Source of the DNA: UBA3839 sp902776985
GTDB taxonomy: Bacteria; Bacteroidota; Bacteroidia; Bacteroidales; Bacteroidaceae
Assembly (NCBI GenBank): GCA_902776985.1
Contig: CACYSD010000014.1
Location: 1 to 59,884, forward strand
Reading direction: 5' to 3'
DNA length: 59,884 nucleotides
Below the pieces are notes generated by a model. That model saw only the letters and a list, made by a program, of their open reading frames with translations. It was not told where the DNA came from and did no database searches. Positions 1-9,335 of this stretch are shown here, in pieces. The translations under genes were made by a program, and so were the position numbers. The first letter of the stretch is position 1. Each line of letters starts with the position of its first letter.

Positions 1-23
1 ACTCTTATTTCCGAAAGCGAGTG

Positions 24-55
24 CAAAGGTACGCACTTTATTTTTCATGACAAAA
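24..55 (-). promoter_or_regulatory. Bacteroidetes-type promoter for a gene left of the window
   Basis: On the minus strand TACCTTTG (24-31) fits the -7 consensus TAnnTTTG, and TTTTG (51-55) fits the -33 element with 19 bp between them. It would drive a gene lying beyond the left edge. Confidence 0.5.
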
Positions 56-187
56 TCTTTCAACAACTTTTTTGAATAAATTGCGAATATTTTTAAAAAT
101 TAACCGGAAAACGCATTCAACAACGGAGGAAAAACACTATAAAAACCCTTAAACTACAGAGAAACTAAATTCCCGGTGAACAGAAAC

Positions 188-308
188 GAAAGTTTCAGCG
201 ATAGAGAGACGAAAGTTCCAGCCACAGTGAAAAAAAAGTTCCAGCCGCAGTGAAAATTTTGTTTCACTGCGGCTGAAACTTTTTTCCCACAACGCCGTGG
301 GACTTTTT
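188..308. repeat. Triple GAAAGTTYCAGC repeat ending in a long hairpin
   Basis: A short motif (GAAAGTTTCAGC/GAAAGTTCCAGC) occurs at 188, 211 and 235. The last copy forms a 25-bp inverted repeat with 262-286 (one mismatch, 6-nt loop), flanked by an A-run and a T-run, so it could terminate transcription in either direction. A second small hairpin, CCCAC/GTGGG, follows at 286-301 and is also followed by a T-run. Confidence 0.65.
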
Positions 309-522
309 TGGAACAACACTACAAAAAATATCGCCTTTTGTTAATAATATTATAATGTACGCTCGTACATATAATATTTATAATATGTCATCATGTTACA
401 ATTTATCAGTAAAAACCAATCACAAGGATAGGCAAACTACCAAAAATCATATCTTTTTGGCAGAATTATGTTAAAAATTTCACTTTTTAAAGTTTTATGC
501 ATATTTATTAAAAAAATATGCT

Positions 523-530
523 TATCTTTG
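523..530 (+). promoter_or_regulatory. -7 element of the susC operon promoter
   Basis: TATCTTTG matches the Bacteroidetes -7 consensus TAnnTTTG and lies 85 bp before the SusC start codon. No clear -33 element is seen. The leader of roughly 80 nt is A-rich. Confidence 0.55.
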
Positions 531-614
531 CCCGTTAATTTGAAAAATTGTGTAAAAACCAATATAAAAACTAACAATAATTAAAAATTCATTAAAACTA
601 AAACAGTAAAAAGA

Positions 615-3600
615 ATGGGAAAAAGACTTTGGATGATGCTTGCTGTTTGCTTGTCAGCAATCAGCATGACTTTCGCCCAGAAGACCGTGACAGGTAGAGT
701 TTTTGACCAGTCGACGGGCGAAGCCATTGTTGGTGCTTCTGTAATTGTTACAGGTGCCAATATCGGTGCAGCAACAAACATGGACGGTGATTTCACTATC
801 CACAATGTACCGGCAAATGCAAAGACACTGAAGATTTCATACATGGGTATGAAGACAACAGAAGTCGCAATTAAATCAAAAATAAGAGTTTACCTCGAGC
901 CACAGCAGACAGAAATGGACGAAGTCCTTGTCGTTGCTTACGGTACTCAGAAGCGTTCAGCTTATACTGGTGCAGCCAGTGAGATCAAGGCTGAGCAGAT
1001 TGACAACCGTCAGTTCGGTAACGTTACTCAGGCTCTCGTCGGAACCATGGCTGGTGTACAGACTATCCAGTCTTCAGGTGCTCCTGGTTCCGGCGTGGCA
1101 GTACGTGTGCGTGGTATCAGTTCTATGAATGGTGACCTCGCTCCACTTTACGTGCTCGACGGTGTACCATACGACGGTGACATCACAGCGCTCAACCCTT
1201 CTGATATTGAATCAATTACAGTTCTTAAGGACGCCGTTTCCACAGCACTTTACGGTTCTCGCGGTGCCAATGGCGTTGTCATGATCACAACAAAGAAAGG
1301 TAAGCTCGGTGAGGCAAAAATCACTTTTGATGCTAAATGGGGTGCTACAAGCCGTGAAATCCCCAACTACGATGTTATCAAGGATCCTGCACAGTATCTC
1401 GAATTGATTTACTCTGGTTTCTACAACGAGTATGCTGGAACATATTCCGCAGCAGAAGCTAACAGACTTGCTAACGATCGTATTTACAGCAACATCTTAG
1501 GTGGTGGCTATAGCAATATCTACACATTGCCTACAGGTCAGAACCTTATCGGTTTGGACGGCAAGCTCAATCCTAACGCAACTCTCGGCGGCACAGATGG
1601 TACTTACTACTATCGTCCGGACGACTGGGAAAAGGAAACATTCAAGACAGGTTTCCGTCAGGAATACAATGTAAGTCTGTCAGCAGCTGATGAGCGTCTA
1701 AACTATTATGCTTCATTCGGTTACCTTGATGATAAAGGTATTATTGAAGGTTCTGAGTTCAAGCGTTTCTCAGGCCGTGTAAACATCGACTATCAGGCAA
1801 AGGACTGGTTGAAGATCGGCACACAGACTTCATTCGGCCACATGATTACCAACAGTGCCAACGATAACGGAGCGGAAGGAGGTTCTTTAAATGCTTTCTA
1901 TGTAGCAAATAGACTAGCCCCTGTTTTTCCAATGTATGTTCGCGATGCTCAAGGCAACCGTGTATTCAACGAACTGTATGGTCACTATGTATATGACTAC
2001 GGTGACGGACAGAGCAGCAATGGTAAGCGCGCATTCATGGCACTTAGTAACCCTGCGAGCGACCTGCTCTACAACTATGACGAGAATGTAGCAGACGTGC
2101 TCAACACCAACTGGTATGCACTCTTCGATTTCGGCCACGGATTCACTGCTTCTGCCAAGGTTGGTCTTAACGTTGACAACACTCACTGGGCAGGCACTAC
2201 AAACCCTATTTATGGTCAGGGAGCATCACATGGAGGTGAAGTATCACAGACATATTCCAACTCAACAGCTCTTACACACCAATACCTGGTTAACTACATC
2301 AACACATTTGGTCTCCACTCAGTAAATGCCACAGCCGGTTTTGAAGGCTATCGCTATAAGAGTGAAGGTTTTAATGCTGTAGGTCAGAACATGTACAATC
2401 CATTCAACCCTACTCTGTCGAATGTTATTGACCAATTCAGAGCTGCTGGAAGCAAAAGCTCCAACTTCAATACTGCCGGATTCTTCTTCACTGGCAACTA
2501 TGTTTATGACCAGCGTTACTATGTTAACTTAGGTTTCCGCCGCGACGGTACATCAGTATTCGCAAAGAAGAACCGTTGGGGTAACTTCGGTAGCATCGGT
2601 CTTGGATGGAACATGAAGAACGAAAGCTGGTTGAAAGACTTCGAACCACTCGACCTCTTGAAATTCCGTGCTTCATTCGGTCAGGTTGGTAACGATAACC
2701 ACGGCACAATGCTCTATGCATACACAGACATCTACCGCGTAACAGGTTCTAATGGCGTATTCTCCGACGGTACAATAGCCCAGAAAGGTAACCCAGACCT
2801 GAAGTGGGAGAAGACCAACTCATGGAACGTAGGTTTCGACTATAGTTTCTTCAAGGGTCGTCTTACCGGTAGCATCGAATACTTTATCCGTCAGACAAGT
2901 AATATGCTTGACTACCGCAGAATCGCATCTTCAAACGGATACTCCAGCATTCCTGTAAACTTCGGTTCAGTCCGTAACAATGGTATTGACTTCGAGGTTA
3001 GCTACGATATCTTCCGCAACAAGGACTTCGAGTGGAATGTATCTCTCAACTTCACAAGCTACAAAAACAAGATTGTTGAGTTGTCTCCTGAATACAACGG
3101 AGAGTATATCGCCGGTTCACGTATCTACCGTGAGGGCGGTTCAATCTACAACCTCTACCTCGTACAGTGGGCTGGTGTAGATCCTGAAACAGGTCTTGCA
3201 CAGTACTGGACAAACAACAACTACTACTATGACATGGAAGGCAACGCAATTACAGCAGCCGACATTGAAGAGGGCGGTTTAGTAGAAGGCACAGACTACA
3301 CTAAGGAGACTAAATACGAGCGTACTACCAACTGGAACTCAGCATACTCCAATGCCCGCAAGGAAAGCGGCAGCACATTGCCAGATGTATATGGAGGCTT
3401 CGGTACTACTCTCAAGTGGAAAGGCTTCGACCTCTATGTTCAGACCAGCTGGCAATGGGGTGGCAAGATGATTGATTACGACTATCAGGAGTTTATGAAT
3501 ACATACAACAACTTTGACGGTCGTACATTCCACAAGAACATTCTGAACGCATGGACTCCAGAGAACCGTGATACAAATGTACCACGCGTAAATCCTAACG

Positions 3601-3866
3601 ACCTATATCCTGCTGCGACATCAACAAACTTCCTTATCAAGTCTGACTATTTCTCAATCGACAACATCACTCTGGGTTACACATTCCCTAAATCAGTGAC
3701 ACTTCCATTGGGAATCGAAGCTCTCCGTGTATTCGGATCAGCAGAAAACGTATGCATCTTCTCAGCTCGCAAGGGACTTGACCCACGTATGAGTTTGATT
3801 TCTTCAGCAGCTGTGAACTATTCTGCACGCCGCATCATTTCAGGCGGTATCAAACTGACATTCTAA
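615..3866 (+). CDS. SusC/RagA-family TonB-dependent outer-membrane transporter
   Basis: An outer-membrane beta-barrel that imports oligomeric nutrients with energy from TonB. The 1083-residue protein has a signal peptide (residues 1-21, ending TFAQ), a carboxypeptidase-D-like regulatory domain (about 22-95: VTGRVFDQSTGEAIVGASV), a TonB-box-like DEVLVVAYG (about 102-110), a plug with the LYVLDGVPYDG and LYGSRGANGV motifs, and a barrel that ends in the aromatic residue of GGIKLTF. The length is normal for the family. It is first in an operon with a SusD partner 48 bp downstream. The neighbouring cysteine protease and dipeptidyl peptidase suggest a peptide substrate as in RagAB, but that is inferred. 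The start ATG follows an A-rich leader. Confidence 0.95.
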   Translation: MGKRLWMMLAVCLSAISMTFAQKTVTGRVFDQSTGEAIVGASVIVTGANIGAATNMDGDFTIHNVPANAKTLKISYMGMKTTEVAIKSKIRVYLEPQQTEMDEVLVVAYGTQKRSAYTGAASEIKAEQIDNRQFGNVTQALVGTMAGVQTIQSSGAPGSGVAVRVRGISSMNGDLAPLYVLDGVPYDGDITALNPSDIESITVLKDAVSTALYGSRGANGVVMITTKKGKLGEAKITFDAKWGATSREIPNYDVIKDPAQYLELIYSGFYNEYAGTYSAAEANRLANDRIYSNILGGGYSNIYTLPTGQNLIGLDGKLNPNATLGGTDGTYYYRPDDWEKETFKTGFRQEYNVSLSAADERLNYYASFGYLDDKGIIEGSEFKRFSGRVNIDYQAKDWLKIGTQTSFGHMITNSANDNGAEGGSLNAFYVANRLAPVFPMYVRDAQGNRVFNELYGHYVYDYGDGQSSNGKRAFMALSNPASDLLYNYDENVADVLNTNWYALFDFGHGFTASAKVGLNVDNTHWAGTTNPIYGQGASHGGEVSQTYSNSTALTHQYLVNYINTFGLHSVNATAGFEGYRYKSEGFNAVGQNMYNPFNPTLSNVIDQFRAAGSKSSNFNTAGFFFTGNYVYDQRYYVNLGFRRDGTSVFAKKNRWGNFGSIGLGWNMKNESWLKDFEPLDLLKFRASFGQVGNDNHGTMLYAYTDIYRVTGSNGVFSDGTIAQKGNPDLKWEKTNSWNVGFDYSFFKGRLTGSIEYFIRQTSNMLDYRRIASSNGYSSIPVNFGSVRNNGIDFEVSYDIFRNKDFEWNVSLNFTSYKNKIVELSPEYNGEYIAGSRIYREGGSIYNLYLVQWAGVDPETGLAQYWTNNNYYYDMEGNAITAADIEEGGLVEGTDYTKETKYERTTNWNSAYSNARKESGSTLPDVYGGFGTTLKWKGFDLYVQTSWQWGGKMIDYDYQEFMNTYNNFDGRTFHKNILNAWTPENRDTNVPRVNPNDLYPAATSTNFLIKSDYFSIDNITLGYTFPKSVTLPLGIEALRVFGSAENVCIFSARKGLDPRMSLISSAAVNYSARRIISGGIKLTF

Positions 3867-3914
3867 TCTAAACAGGTTTTATTACTATTTCTAAAGAAAG
3901 AAAGGAAACATAGA

Positions 3915-5510
3915 ATGAAAAATATAAAATATTTGATGCTTGCCTCTTGCACAGTTCTTCTGTCCAGCTGTCTCGATACAGAGCCACTTGGAGGAACTGT
4001 TACGACTGAACAGAAAGAAGAGGTGGTAGCTCAGAATCCAGAACGACTGGAAGCCAGTGTTGCAGCCATCCCTGCTGCATTCAATACTTTTGCCAACGCA
4101 CTAGGCGATGAGGACAATCAGAACGATATTGGTTATCCAGCCCATATCCTTATCTTCGATTCCAAAGGAACTGATATGGTAAGCAATACCGACGGATACA
4201 ACTGGTATGGTCATGCTCTGGACTATACAGATATCATGTATAATTCCACCAATACTCTGATGGTATGGAACAACTACTACAAGCAGATTTTCACATGCAA
4301 TAATGTATTGTCGAACATCTCGCTTGAGACCACTAACCCTCAGTTGCAGTACTACGCAGCAAATGCGTTAGCATCACGCGCATTCAGTTATTTCGGTTTG
4401 GTACAGGCATATCAGAAAACTTACAAACAGGTTGATCCTACAACAGCACTTGCAGTTCCAATTGTCACAGAAGCTAACCAGGACGATGCCGCAGCTAACG
4501 GATGTCCACGTGCAACTGTAGAAGAAACCTACACTCAGATTCTCAACGACCTCAACAAGGCAATTGAATTCTTTGACGCTTCAGGAATCCAACGCAGCAA
4601 CAAGCGCTATATCGACGGTGCTGTTGCACGTGGTATCCGCGCACGTGTTTACCTCGTAATGAACGAATGGGAGAAAGCAGCTGCCGATGCAGAATTTGTA
4701 ATCAACAATAGCGGTGCAACTCCATACACTCGTGACGAAGTGTCAGTTCCTACATTCATCGAAATTGCAGACCATGCATGGATTTGGGGTATCGATGTTA
4801 ACGAAACAGACCGTGTTGTAACAACAGCTATCTGTAACTTCCCATCATTCATGGGTTCATTCTCTTACGGATATGCATCAGCAGTTCAGTGCTGGCGTAA
4901 GATCAGTAAGAAACTCTTTGCTCAGATTCCTACAACCGACGTACGTCGCGGCTGGTTCCTTGACGCAAGCGGTAAGTCCGTAAACATCAGTGCAGAACAA
5001 GCTGCATATCTTAAGCAGCAGAAAGCTGAACCGTACGTTCAAGTTAAATATGCTCCATATCAAGGTGTTGTAGGCACATCAACCAACGCTTCCGATATTC
5101 CATTGATGCGTATTGAGGAAATGTACTTGATTCTTGCCGAAGCTCAGGCTATGGGTGGCAATCCAGCAGCAGGAAAGAGCACTTTGGAAAACTTTGTCAA
5201 GACATATCGTGACCCTGCTTACTCATGCAATGCCTCATCAGCAGAAGGCGTTCAGGATGCAGTATGGCAGCAGCGCCGTATAGAGCTTTGGGGTGAAGGA
5301 TTCTCATTCTTTGACATTCTTCGTCTGAACAAGGGCGTTGACCGTCGCGGACATGGCTTCGAGGCAAGTGTTGTTTTCAACATTGCTGCAGGCGACGATG
5401 CTTTGATTTACCGCATTCCAAAACGTGAAATCGAGTACAACAACAAGATTTCCGAGGAACAAAACAATCCTGTATCCGTTGTTCCCGAAATGGTGGAAGA
5501 TATTAAGTAA
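3915..5510 (+). CDS. SusD/RagB-family nutrient-binding lipoprotein
   Basis: The surface lid that closes over the SusC barrel and binds the substrate. The 531-residue protein has a lipoprotein signal peptide with lipobox LLSSC (Cys19). The TPR-like helical core includes the family-typical segment LASRAFSYFGLVQAY near residue 155, and the C-terminal half has RIEEMYLILAEAQA and QQRRIELWGEGFSFFDILRL, both typical of SusD proteins. It lies 48 bp after the SusC gene and 65 bp before another lipoprotein, consistent with one transcript. Family assignment is firm; the ligand cannot be read from the sequence. Confidence 0.94.
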   Translation: MKNIKYLMLASCTVLLSSCLDTEPLGGTVTTEQKEEVVAQNPERLEASVAAIPAAFNTFANALGDEDNQNDIGYPAHILIFDSKGTDMVSNTDGYNWYGHALDYTDIMYNSTNTLMVWNNYYKQIFTCNNVLSNISLETTNPQLQYYAANALASRAFSYFGLVQAYQKTYKQVDPTTALAVPIVTEANQDDAAANGCPRATVEETYTQILNDLNKAIEFFDASGIQRSNKRYIDGAVARGIRARVYLVMNEWEKAAADAEFVINNSGATPYTRDEVSVPTFIEIADHAWIWGIDVNETDRVVTTAICNFPSFMGSFSYGYASAVQCWRKISKKLFAQIPTTDVRRGWFLDASGKSVNISAEQAAYLKQQKAEPYVQVKYAPYQGVVGTSTNASDIPLMRIEEMYLILAEAQAMGGNPAAGKSTLENFVKTYRDPAYSCNASSAEGVQDAVWQQRRIELWGEGFSFFDILRLNKGVDRRGHGFEASVVFNIAAGDDALIYRIPKREIEYNNKISEEQNNPVSVVPEMVEDIK

Positions 5511-5575
5511 TAATTATTTCAAGCAGATTCATCCACAATAGTTTATCTGTTTTTACAACAAAAACTAAGAATGAT

Positions 5576-7345
5576 ATGAAATCAATAAAAAATATTTTAG
5601 GAATGCTGATGGTAGTGGGCTTAGGCACATTCACAGCCTGCACCGTTGACGATGAAGCCAAGGGTTACACTCCAGCCACAGCATCTGGTATGCAGGTGTA
5701 TCTGTCAAAGGACTTGACAATAGTTGAAGTATCGAAGACTGAGTCAACCTACGACATCCCTGTATATCGTATTGACGCCAGCGAAGCAGCTACAATTCCT
5801 GTTGAAATCAAGTGCGATAACGAAGAATATATCTTCCCTGAAGTTATCGAATTCGAAGCTGGTGAAAAAGAAAGCAAAATCACCGTAACTTACGACAACG
5901 AGTCTATTGAATATGAAAAATATGACTCATTGTACATAACAATCGACCCAGACTTTACAACAATTTACGCTCCTGGTTCTTTCGCCGGTTTGATCGGTGC
6001 ACCAGAACCATGGACAGAATGGGAAGCTGTTAACAGTGCAGGTACTTGCCAGTGGGCACTTTGCGACGACATGGCACCTGGATACGTTATGAAGGATCTT
6101 GGTCTTGTTAAACGTACAAATGAAATCAGCGGCAAGATTCAGTTCAAAGTTACTGGTGCATTCGGAGAAGAAGCTGCAGAAGAATCAGGTGTATCAGGTG
6201 GTGAGAAAACTGTAGATATTATCTTCGACGTGGATCCTGTGACAAATGTTGTTACTTGCAACACCCAAGATACAGGCATGACATACAGCAGTCACGGTAC
6301 CCTCTTTGTTGCCGACATCAACACTCAGCAAGAGAAAAAAGTTCTTGATGATGGAATCTACGATCCAGAGAACGGTTCTATCACATTCATTGCAGCATAC
6401 TTTGTTAAAGCAGGTTTGTTAGCATATGGTGAAGAAACTATCCTCTTCGACGGTTTCGACCGTAAGGACTTCTCTCTCAGCGCTACATATCTCGGCACTT
6501 TGACAGACGAGAAGGGTGATGTTTACGCAGCAGCAGAAGTTAAACTTGGAGCTGACGCAGCATTTGGTAATGCAGCTGTAGTACCAGGTGAACTTACTCA
6601 AGAGATCTTCAGCTCAATTATCTCTGGTGAATACAAACCAAGCAGACTCTTCGAAAAGGATGGAATTGTAAAGGTTTCTATGGAAGACATGGAGTCTGGT
6701 GACTACAACTTTGTATTTATTAGCTACGATGCAGACAACCAGGCACAAGACTTTGGTATAATCAAATTCAAGTACACAGCTGGTGGAGCCACAAAGGAAA
6801 CCTGGACTAAACTTTACACAGGTTCATATACTTACAGCCTTGTATTTACTGCAGACGCAGAGGGCACGCCTTATGTTGACGAAGGTCTTGAACTGTACCA
6901 AAGCGAAACTGATGCAACTAAGTTCAAAATCACTCCTTGGGGATATGGAGTAGACTTCATTTTCCACATGGATGGAGAAGGAAATGTTCTTGTTGATGAT
7001 CAGGAGACAGGTTATTCAAAAGACGGTTACACTATCTATGTTGAAGACCTTGTCACAGCAGCCGGTGGTAAAAAAGATTACGGTTATAGCACATACAATC
7101 AAGAAACTGGTACATTCAAGTTCGCTTTGTGCTACTACGACAACAACAACGAAATAGTAGAAGGCGGAACAGGCTATGAGACTTATGTTCTTGACGAAGA
7201 GGTCAAAGCTCGTGTAAACCGTCAGCTTCGCGCAATGAAGAATAAGAAAGTCCTTGCAGCCGCAGCAAAGAAGACTCACAAACTTCACAAAGACGGTTCA
7301 AAACTCAATGTTCTCACCCTGCCAAAAATCAAGTTCACTAAGTAA
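5576..7345 (+). CDS. Surface lipoprotein of the SusCD operon, unknown function
   Basis: A 589-residue protein with lipobox FTAC (Cys22), placed where SusE/SusF-type accessory binding lipoproteins normally sit. Residues about 35-130 form a beta-rich region with alternating acidic and hydrophobic residues ending in a Calx-beta/DUF1735-like stretch (VEIKCDNEEYIFPEVIEF then EKESKITVTYD). The remainder is predicted beta-rich with no recognised catalytic motif. The last 45 residues are unusually basic and Ala-rich (KKVLAAAAKKTHKLHKDGSK), unlike the acidic body. A role in ligand binding at the cell surface is inferred from operon position only. Confidence 0.75.
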   Translation: MKSIKNILGMLMVVGLGTFTACTVDDEAKGYTPATASGMQVYLSKDLTIVEVSKTESTYDIPVYRIDASEAATIPVEIKCDNEEYIFPEVIEFEAGEKESKITVTYDNESIEYEKYDSLYITIDPDFTTIYAPGSFAGLIGAPEPWTEWEAVNSAGTCQWALCDDMAPGYVMKDLGLVKRTNEISGKIQFKVTGAFGEEAAEESGVSGGEKTVDIIFDVDPVTNVVTCNTQDTGMTYSSHGTLFVADINTQQEKKVLDDGIYDPENGSITFIAAYFVKAGLLAYGEETILFDGFDRKDFSLSATYLGTLTDEKGDVYAAAEVKLGADAAFGNAAVVPGELTQEIFSSIISGEYKPSRLFEKDGIVKVSMEDMESGDYNFVFISYDADNQAQDFGIIKFKYTAGGATKETWTKLYTGSYTYSLVFTADAEGTPYVDEGLELYQSETDATKFKITPWGYGVDFIFHMDGEGNVLVDDQETGYSKDGYTIYVEDLVTAAGGKKDYGYSTYNQETGTFKFALCYYDNNNEIVEGGTGYETYVLDEEVKARVNRQLRAMKNKKVLAAAAKKTHKLHKDGSKLNVLTLPKIKFTK

Positions 7346-7365
7346 TCCTTACATATTTTAATTCT

Positions 7366-7413
7366 GCCAAATGTCAAATACGGTTGTCAGAACAGCTGTA
7401 TTTGACATTTGGC
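7366..7413. other. Long perfect hairpin between lipoprotein and C10 protease genes
   Basis: A perfect 16-bp inverted repeat (7366-7381 with 7398-7413) can extend inward to about 22 pairs with two G-T wobbles, leaving a 4-nt loop. No T-run follows, so it is not a standard terminator. It lies 21 bp after the stop of one gene and 19 bp before the next start, where it could act as an attenuator or mRNA stability element. Confidence 0.6.
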
Positions 7414-7431
7414 GTCTACAACGAAAAACGT

Positions 7432-9183
7432 ATGAACAAACTTTTCAGAATGAAAACAAAGCTCTTTTTCCTATTTATTGCTATTGCGATGACTGCATCC
7501 GCTCAGAAACGTAGCGATGCAGACATGAAGACTATTGCCATCCAAAAGCTCAATGGCATACAGGTAAAGGGAAGAGTTTCTCAGACTATAGATATCAAGA
7601 GCCTTTACGAAGCGGAACAATTGAGCATCTATGGCAATGACAACGGATTTGTTGTCGTAAGTAGAGAAGCTACAGCTCCTCCAGTATTAGGCTACTCAGA
7701 CAAAGCATACGATGCCGACAACATGCCTGACGGATTCAAATGGTGGTTGAGAAACACTAACAAAGGACTGTCTTCACGCAGAGCAATGCCCGAAGGCTGG
7801 ACTCGTCAATTTACCCCTGTAAGTCCTTTAATGACTACAGAATGGGGACAGAGTTACCCATACAATATGCTTTGTCCGAAAATCAAAGTTGACGGAACGG
7901 ATGTATTACCTAGTTCAGGTTGTGTAGCTACTGCATTAGCACAAATCCTCAAGTATTACAAATATCCGCAGCAAGGACGAGGCAAAGGAGACTATACCGC
8001 TTCTCAAACTCTTGATGAAGTCGTCAATCCTGTTACTGTAACTATTTCCGGTAAATATAATTACGGAAGCATGCTCGACAACTATAGCAAGGATGAAGGC
8101 AATATGGCCAACCAGCGTTCAGTTGCCACTCTTGTACGTGACTGCGGATATGCGTCAAGAATGTCTTATTCTCTTGAAGGCTCAGGAAGTTCTATTATAT
8201 TAGCTGCAAGAGGCTCCGTCTATAATTTCGCCTACGATTCTCTCGCCTTACATAATTATCAAAGAGAATTCTTTACTGAAAACGAATGGCGACACATGAT
8301 ATATGACGAGTTGGAAGCACGCAATCCAATATTATACGGTGCTAATGACTATATCAACGGTGGACACGCTTTCGTTTTCGACGGACTTGATGAAGAAGGT
8401 CTTGTTCATGTGAACTGGGGCTGGAATGGATGGGCGGATGGTTTCTACGACATGTTCAACCTCAAACCAAGTATACATGACGGTCCTGACGACGATTATG
8501 AGCTCAGCCATATGATGGTTCTGGGATTCCGTCCTCATGAGACTCCAACTGATGATGAGGGGTATGAAACATTCTTCACATCAACTGAGAAATACACATA
8601 CGAGGTTGATGGAGAGAACCTCATTCTGAACCTCAAGGACGCAAACAACTATGGTTTCCTCGATGTAAAAATGTTCCTGGCTCTTTGTTTCTTTAATGTA
8701 GACGACGATGAATCATTCGATGGTATTCGACTGAGTAATAGCACTGTCATGCCAAGTGGATATGGATACTATAATATTCCGCCTCTAAAAATAAACCTCA
8801 ACGATTCAGAAGAAGATCTTAATTTGCAGCCAGGTACTTACGATGTGATAATTGCTGCGATACAAGATTCCGATCGCGGCCTTATCTGTCCTATTCGCTC
8901 TGCAGGCACAGGTGCACTCATTTATCAGATAACAAAGAGCGCAGACGGCACCCTGACACTTAGCGATGATGTTACAAATTTCGAGACAGGTATCAATCAA
9001 GTATTTTTCAAGGACGCCAAGAACGGTTTCGTTCCTAATATTGAAAAAGGCAAACCTGTAGGCTCTGACCTGTACGATATGACAGGACGCAAGATTTCCG
9101 AGCCTGTTTCCGGACAGATTTACATTGAGCGCTACCGCTATTCCGACGGTTCAACATACAGTGTAAAGCGCATAGCGAAATAA
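7432..9183 (+). CDS. Secreted C10-family (streptopain-like) cysteine protease
   Basis: A papain-fold protease related to SpeB, interpain and prevotellain. From the ATG at 7432 it has 583 residues: a signal peptide ending TASAQ, a pro-region like the Spi inhibitor domain (about 25-125), then the mature enzyme. The nucleophile is Cys164 in PSSGCVATALAQ and the general base is His312 in NGGHAFVFDGL, followed by VNWGWNGWADGFYD, which supplies the conserved Trp. The C-terminus (LYDMTGRKISEP... to SVKRIAK) resembles a T9SS sorting domain. In-frame TTG at 7384 falls inside a hairpin and was rejected as start; ATG at 7450 is also possible. A terminator follows. Confidence 0.9.
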   Translation: MNKLFRMKTKLFFLFIAIAMTASAQKRSDADMKTIAIQKLNGIQVKGRVSQTIDIKSLYEAEQLSIYGNDNGFVVVSREATAPPVLGYSDKAYDADNMPDGFKWWLRNTNKGLSSRRAMPEGWTRQFTPVSPLMTTEWGQSYPYNMLCPKIKVDGTDVLPSSGCVATALAQILKYYKYPQQGRGKGDYTASQTLDEVVNPVTVTISGKYNYGSMLDNYSKDEGNMANQRSVATLVRDCGYASRMSYSLEGSGSSIILAARGSVYNFAYDSLALHNYQREFFTENEWRHMIYDELEARNPILYGANDYINGGHAFVFDGLDEEGLVHVNWGWNGWADGFYDMFNLKPSIHDGPDDDYELSHMMVLGFRPHETPTDDEGYETFFTSTEKYTYEVDGENLILNLKDANNYGFLDVKMFLALCFFNVDDDESFDGIRLSNSTVMPSGYGYYNIPPLKINLNDSEEDLNLQPGTYDVIIAAIQDSDRGLICPIRSAGTGALIYQITKSADGTLTLSDDVTNFETGINQVFFKDAKNGFVPNIEKGKPVGSDLYDMTGRKISEPVSGQIYIERYRYSDGSTYSVKRIAK

Positions 9184-9211
9184 CAGAAAACATTTCTTCT
9201 TTATAAGCAGG

Positions 9212-9256
9212 AAGGTTAACTATAAGGACTCAGGTCCTTTGGTTAACCTTTTTTAT
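9212..9256 (+). terminator. Rho-independent terminator after the C10 protease gene
   Basis: AAGGTTAAC (9212-9220) pairs with GTTAACCTT (9242-9250), an inner AAGGAC/GTCCTT stem extends it, and a T-rich run follows. It probably ends the transcript that starts at susC. Confidence 0.75.
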
Positions 9257-9306
9257 TTTTAGGCAGTATTTCTTCCCATGTAGTTCGCAGGCATGAGTTT
9301 TTTTCA

Positions 9307-9314
9307 TAACTTTG
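9307..9314 (+). promoter_or_regulatory. -7 element for the dipeptidyl peptidase III gene
   Basis: TAACTTTG fits TAnnTTTG exactly and lies 22 bp before the chosen ATG at 9336. It overlaps an in-frame TTG at 9312, which argues against that TTG as a start codon. The -33 element is weak. Confidence 0.5.
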
Positions 9315-9335
9315 CAGAAAATAATTAATGAATAT

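Larger units (their letters stand above)
1..614. other. Non-coding region upstream of the susC operon
   Basis: No convincing gene is visible in these 614 bases. They hold a minus-strand promoter at the left edge, a repeat and hairpin block at about 188-308, a very AT-rich stretch, and the plus-strand promoter and leader of the SusC gene. The AT-rich part (about 310-520) contains short palindromes such as TATAATATTTATAATAT but nothing assignable. Confidence 0.7.

Noticed and set aside
9312..9335. TTG start for the DPP III gene
   Set aside because: It overlaps the -7 element TAACTTTG and would add a non-signal extension before a good signal peptide.
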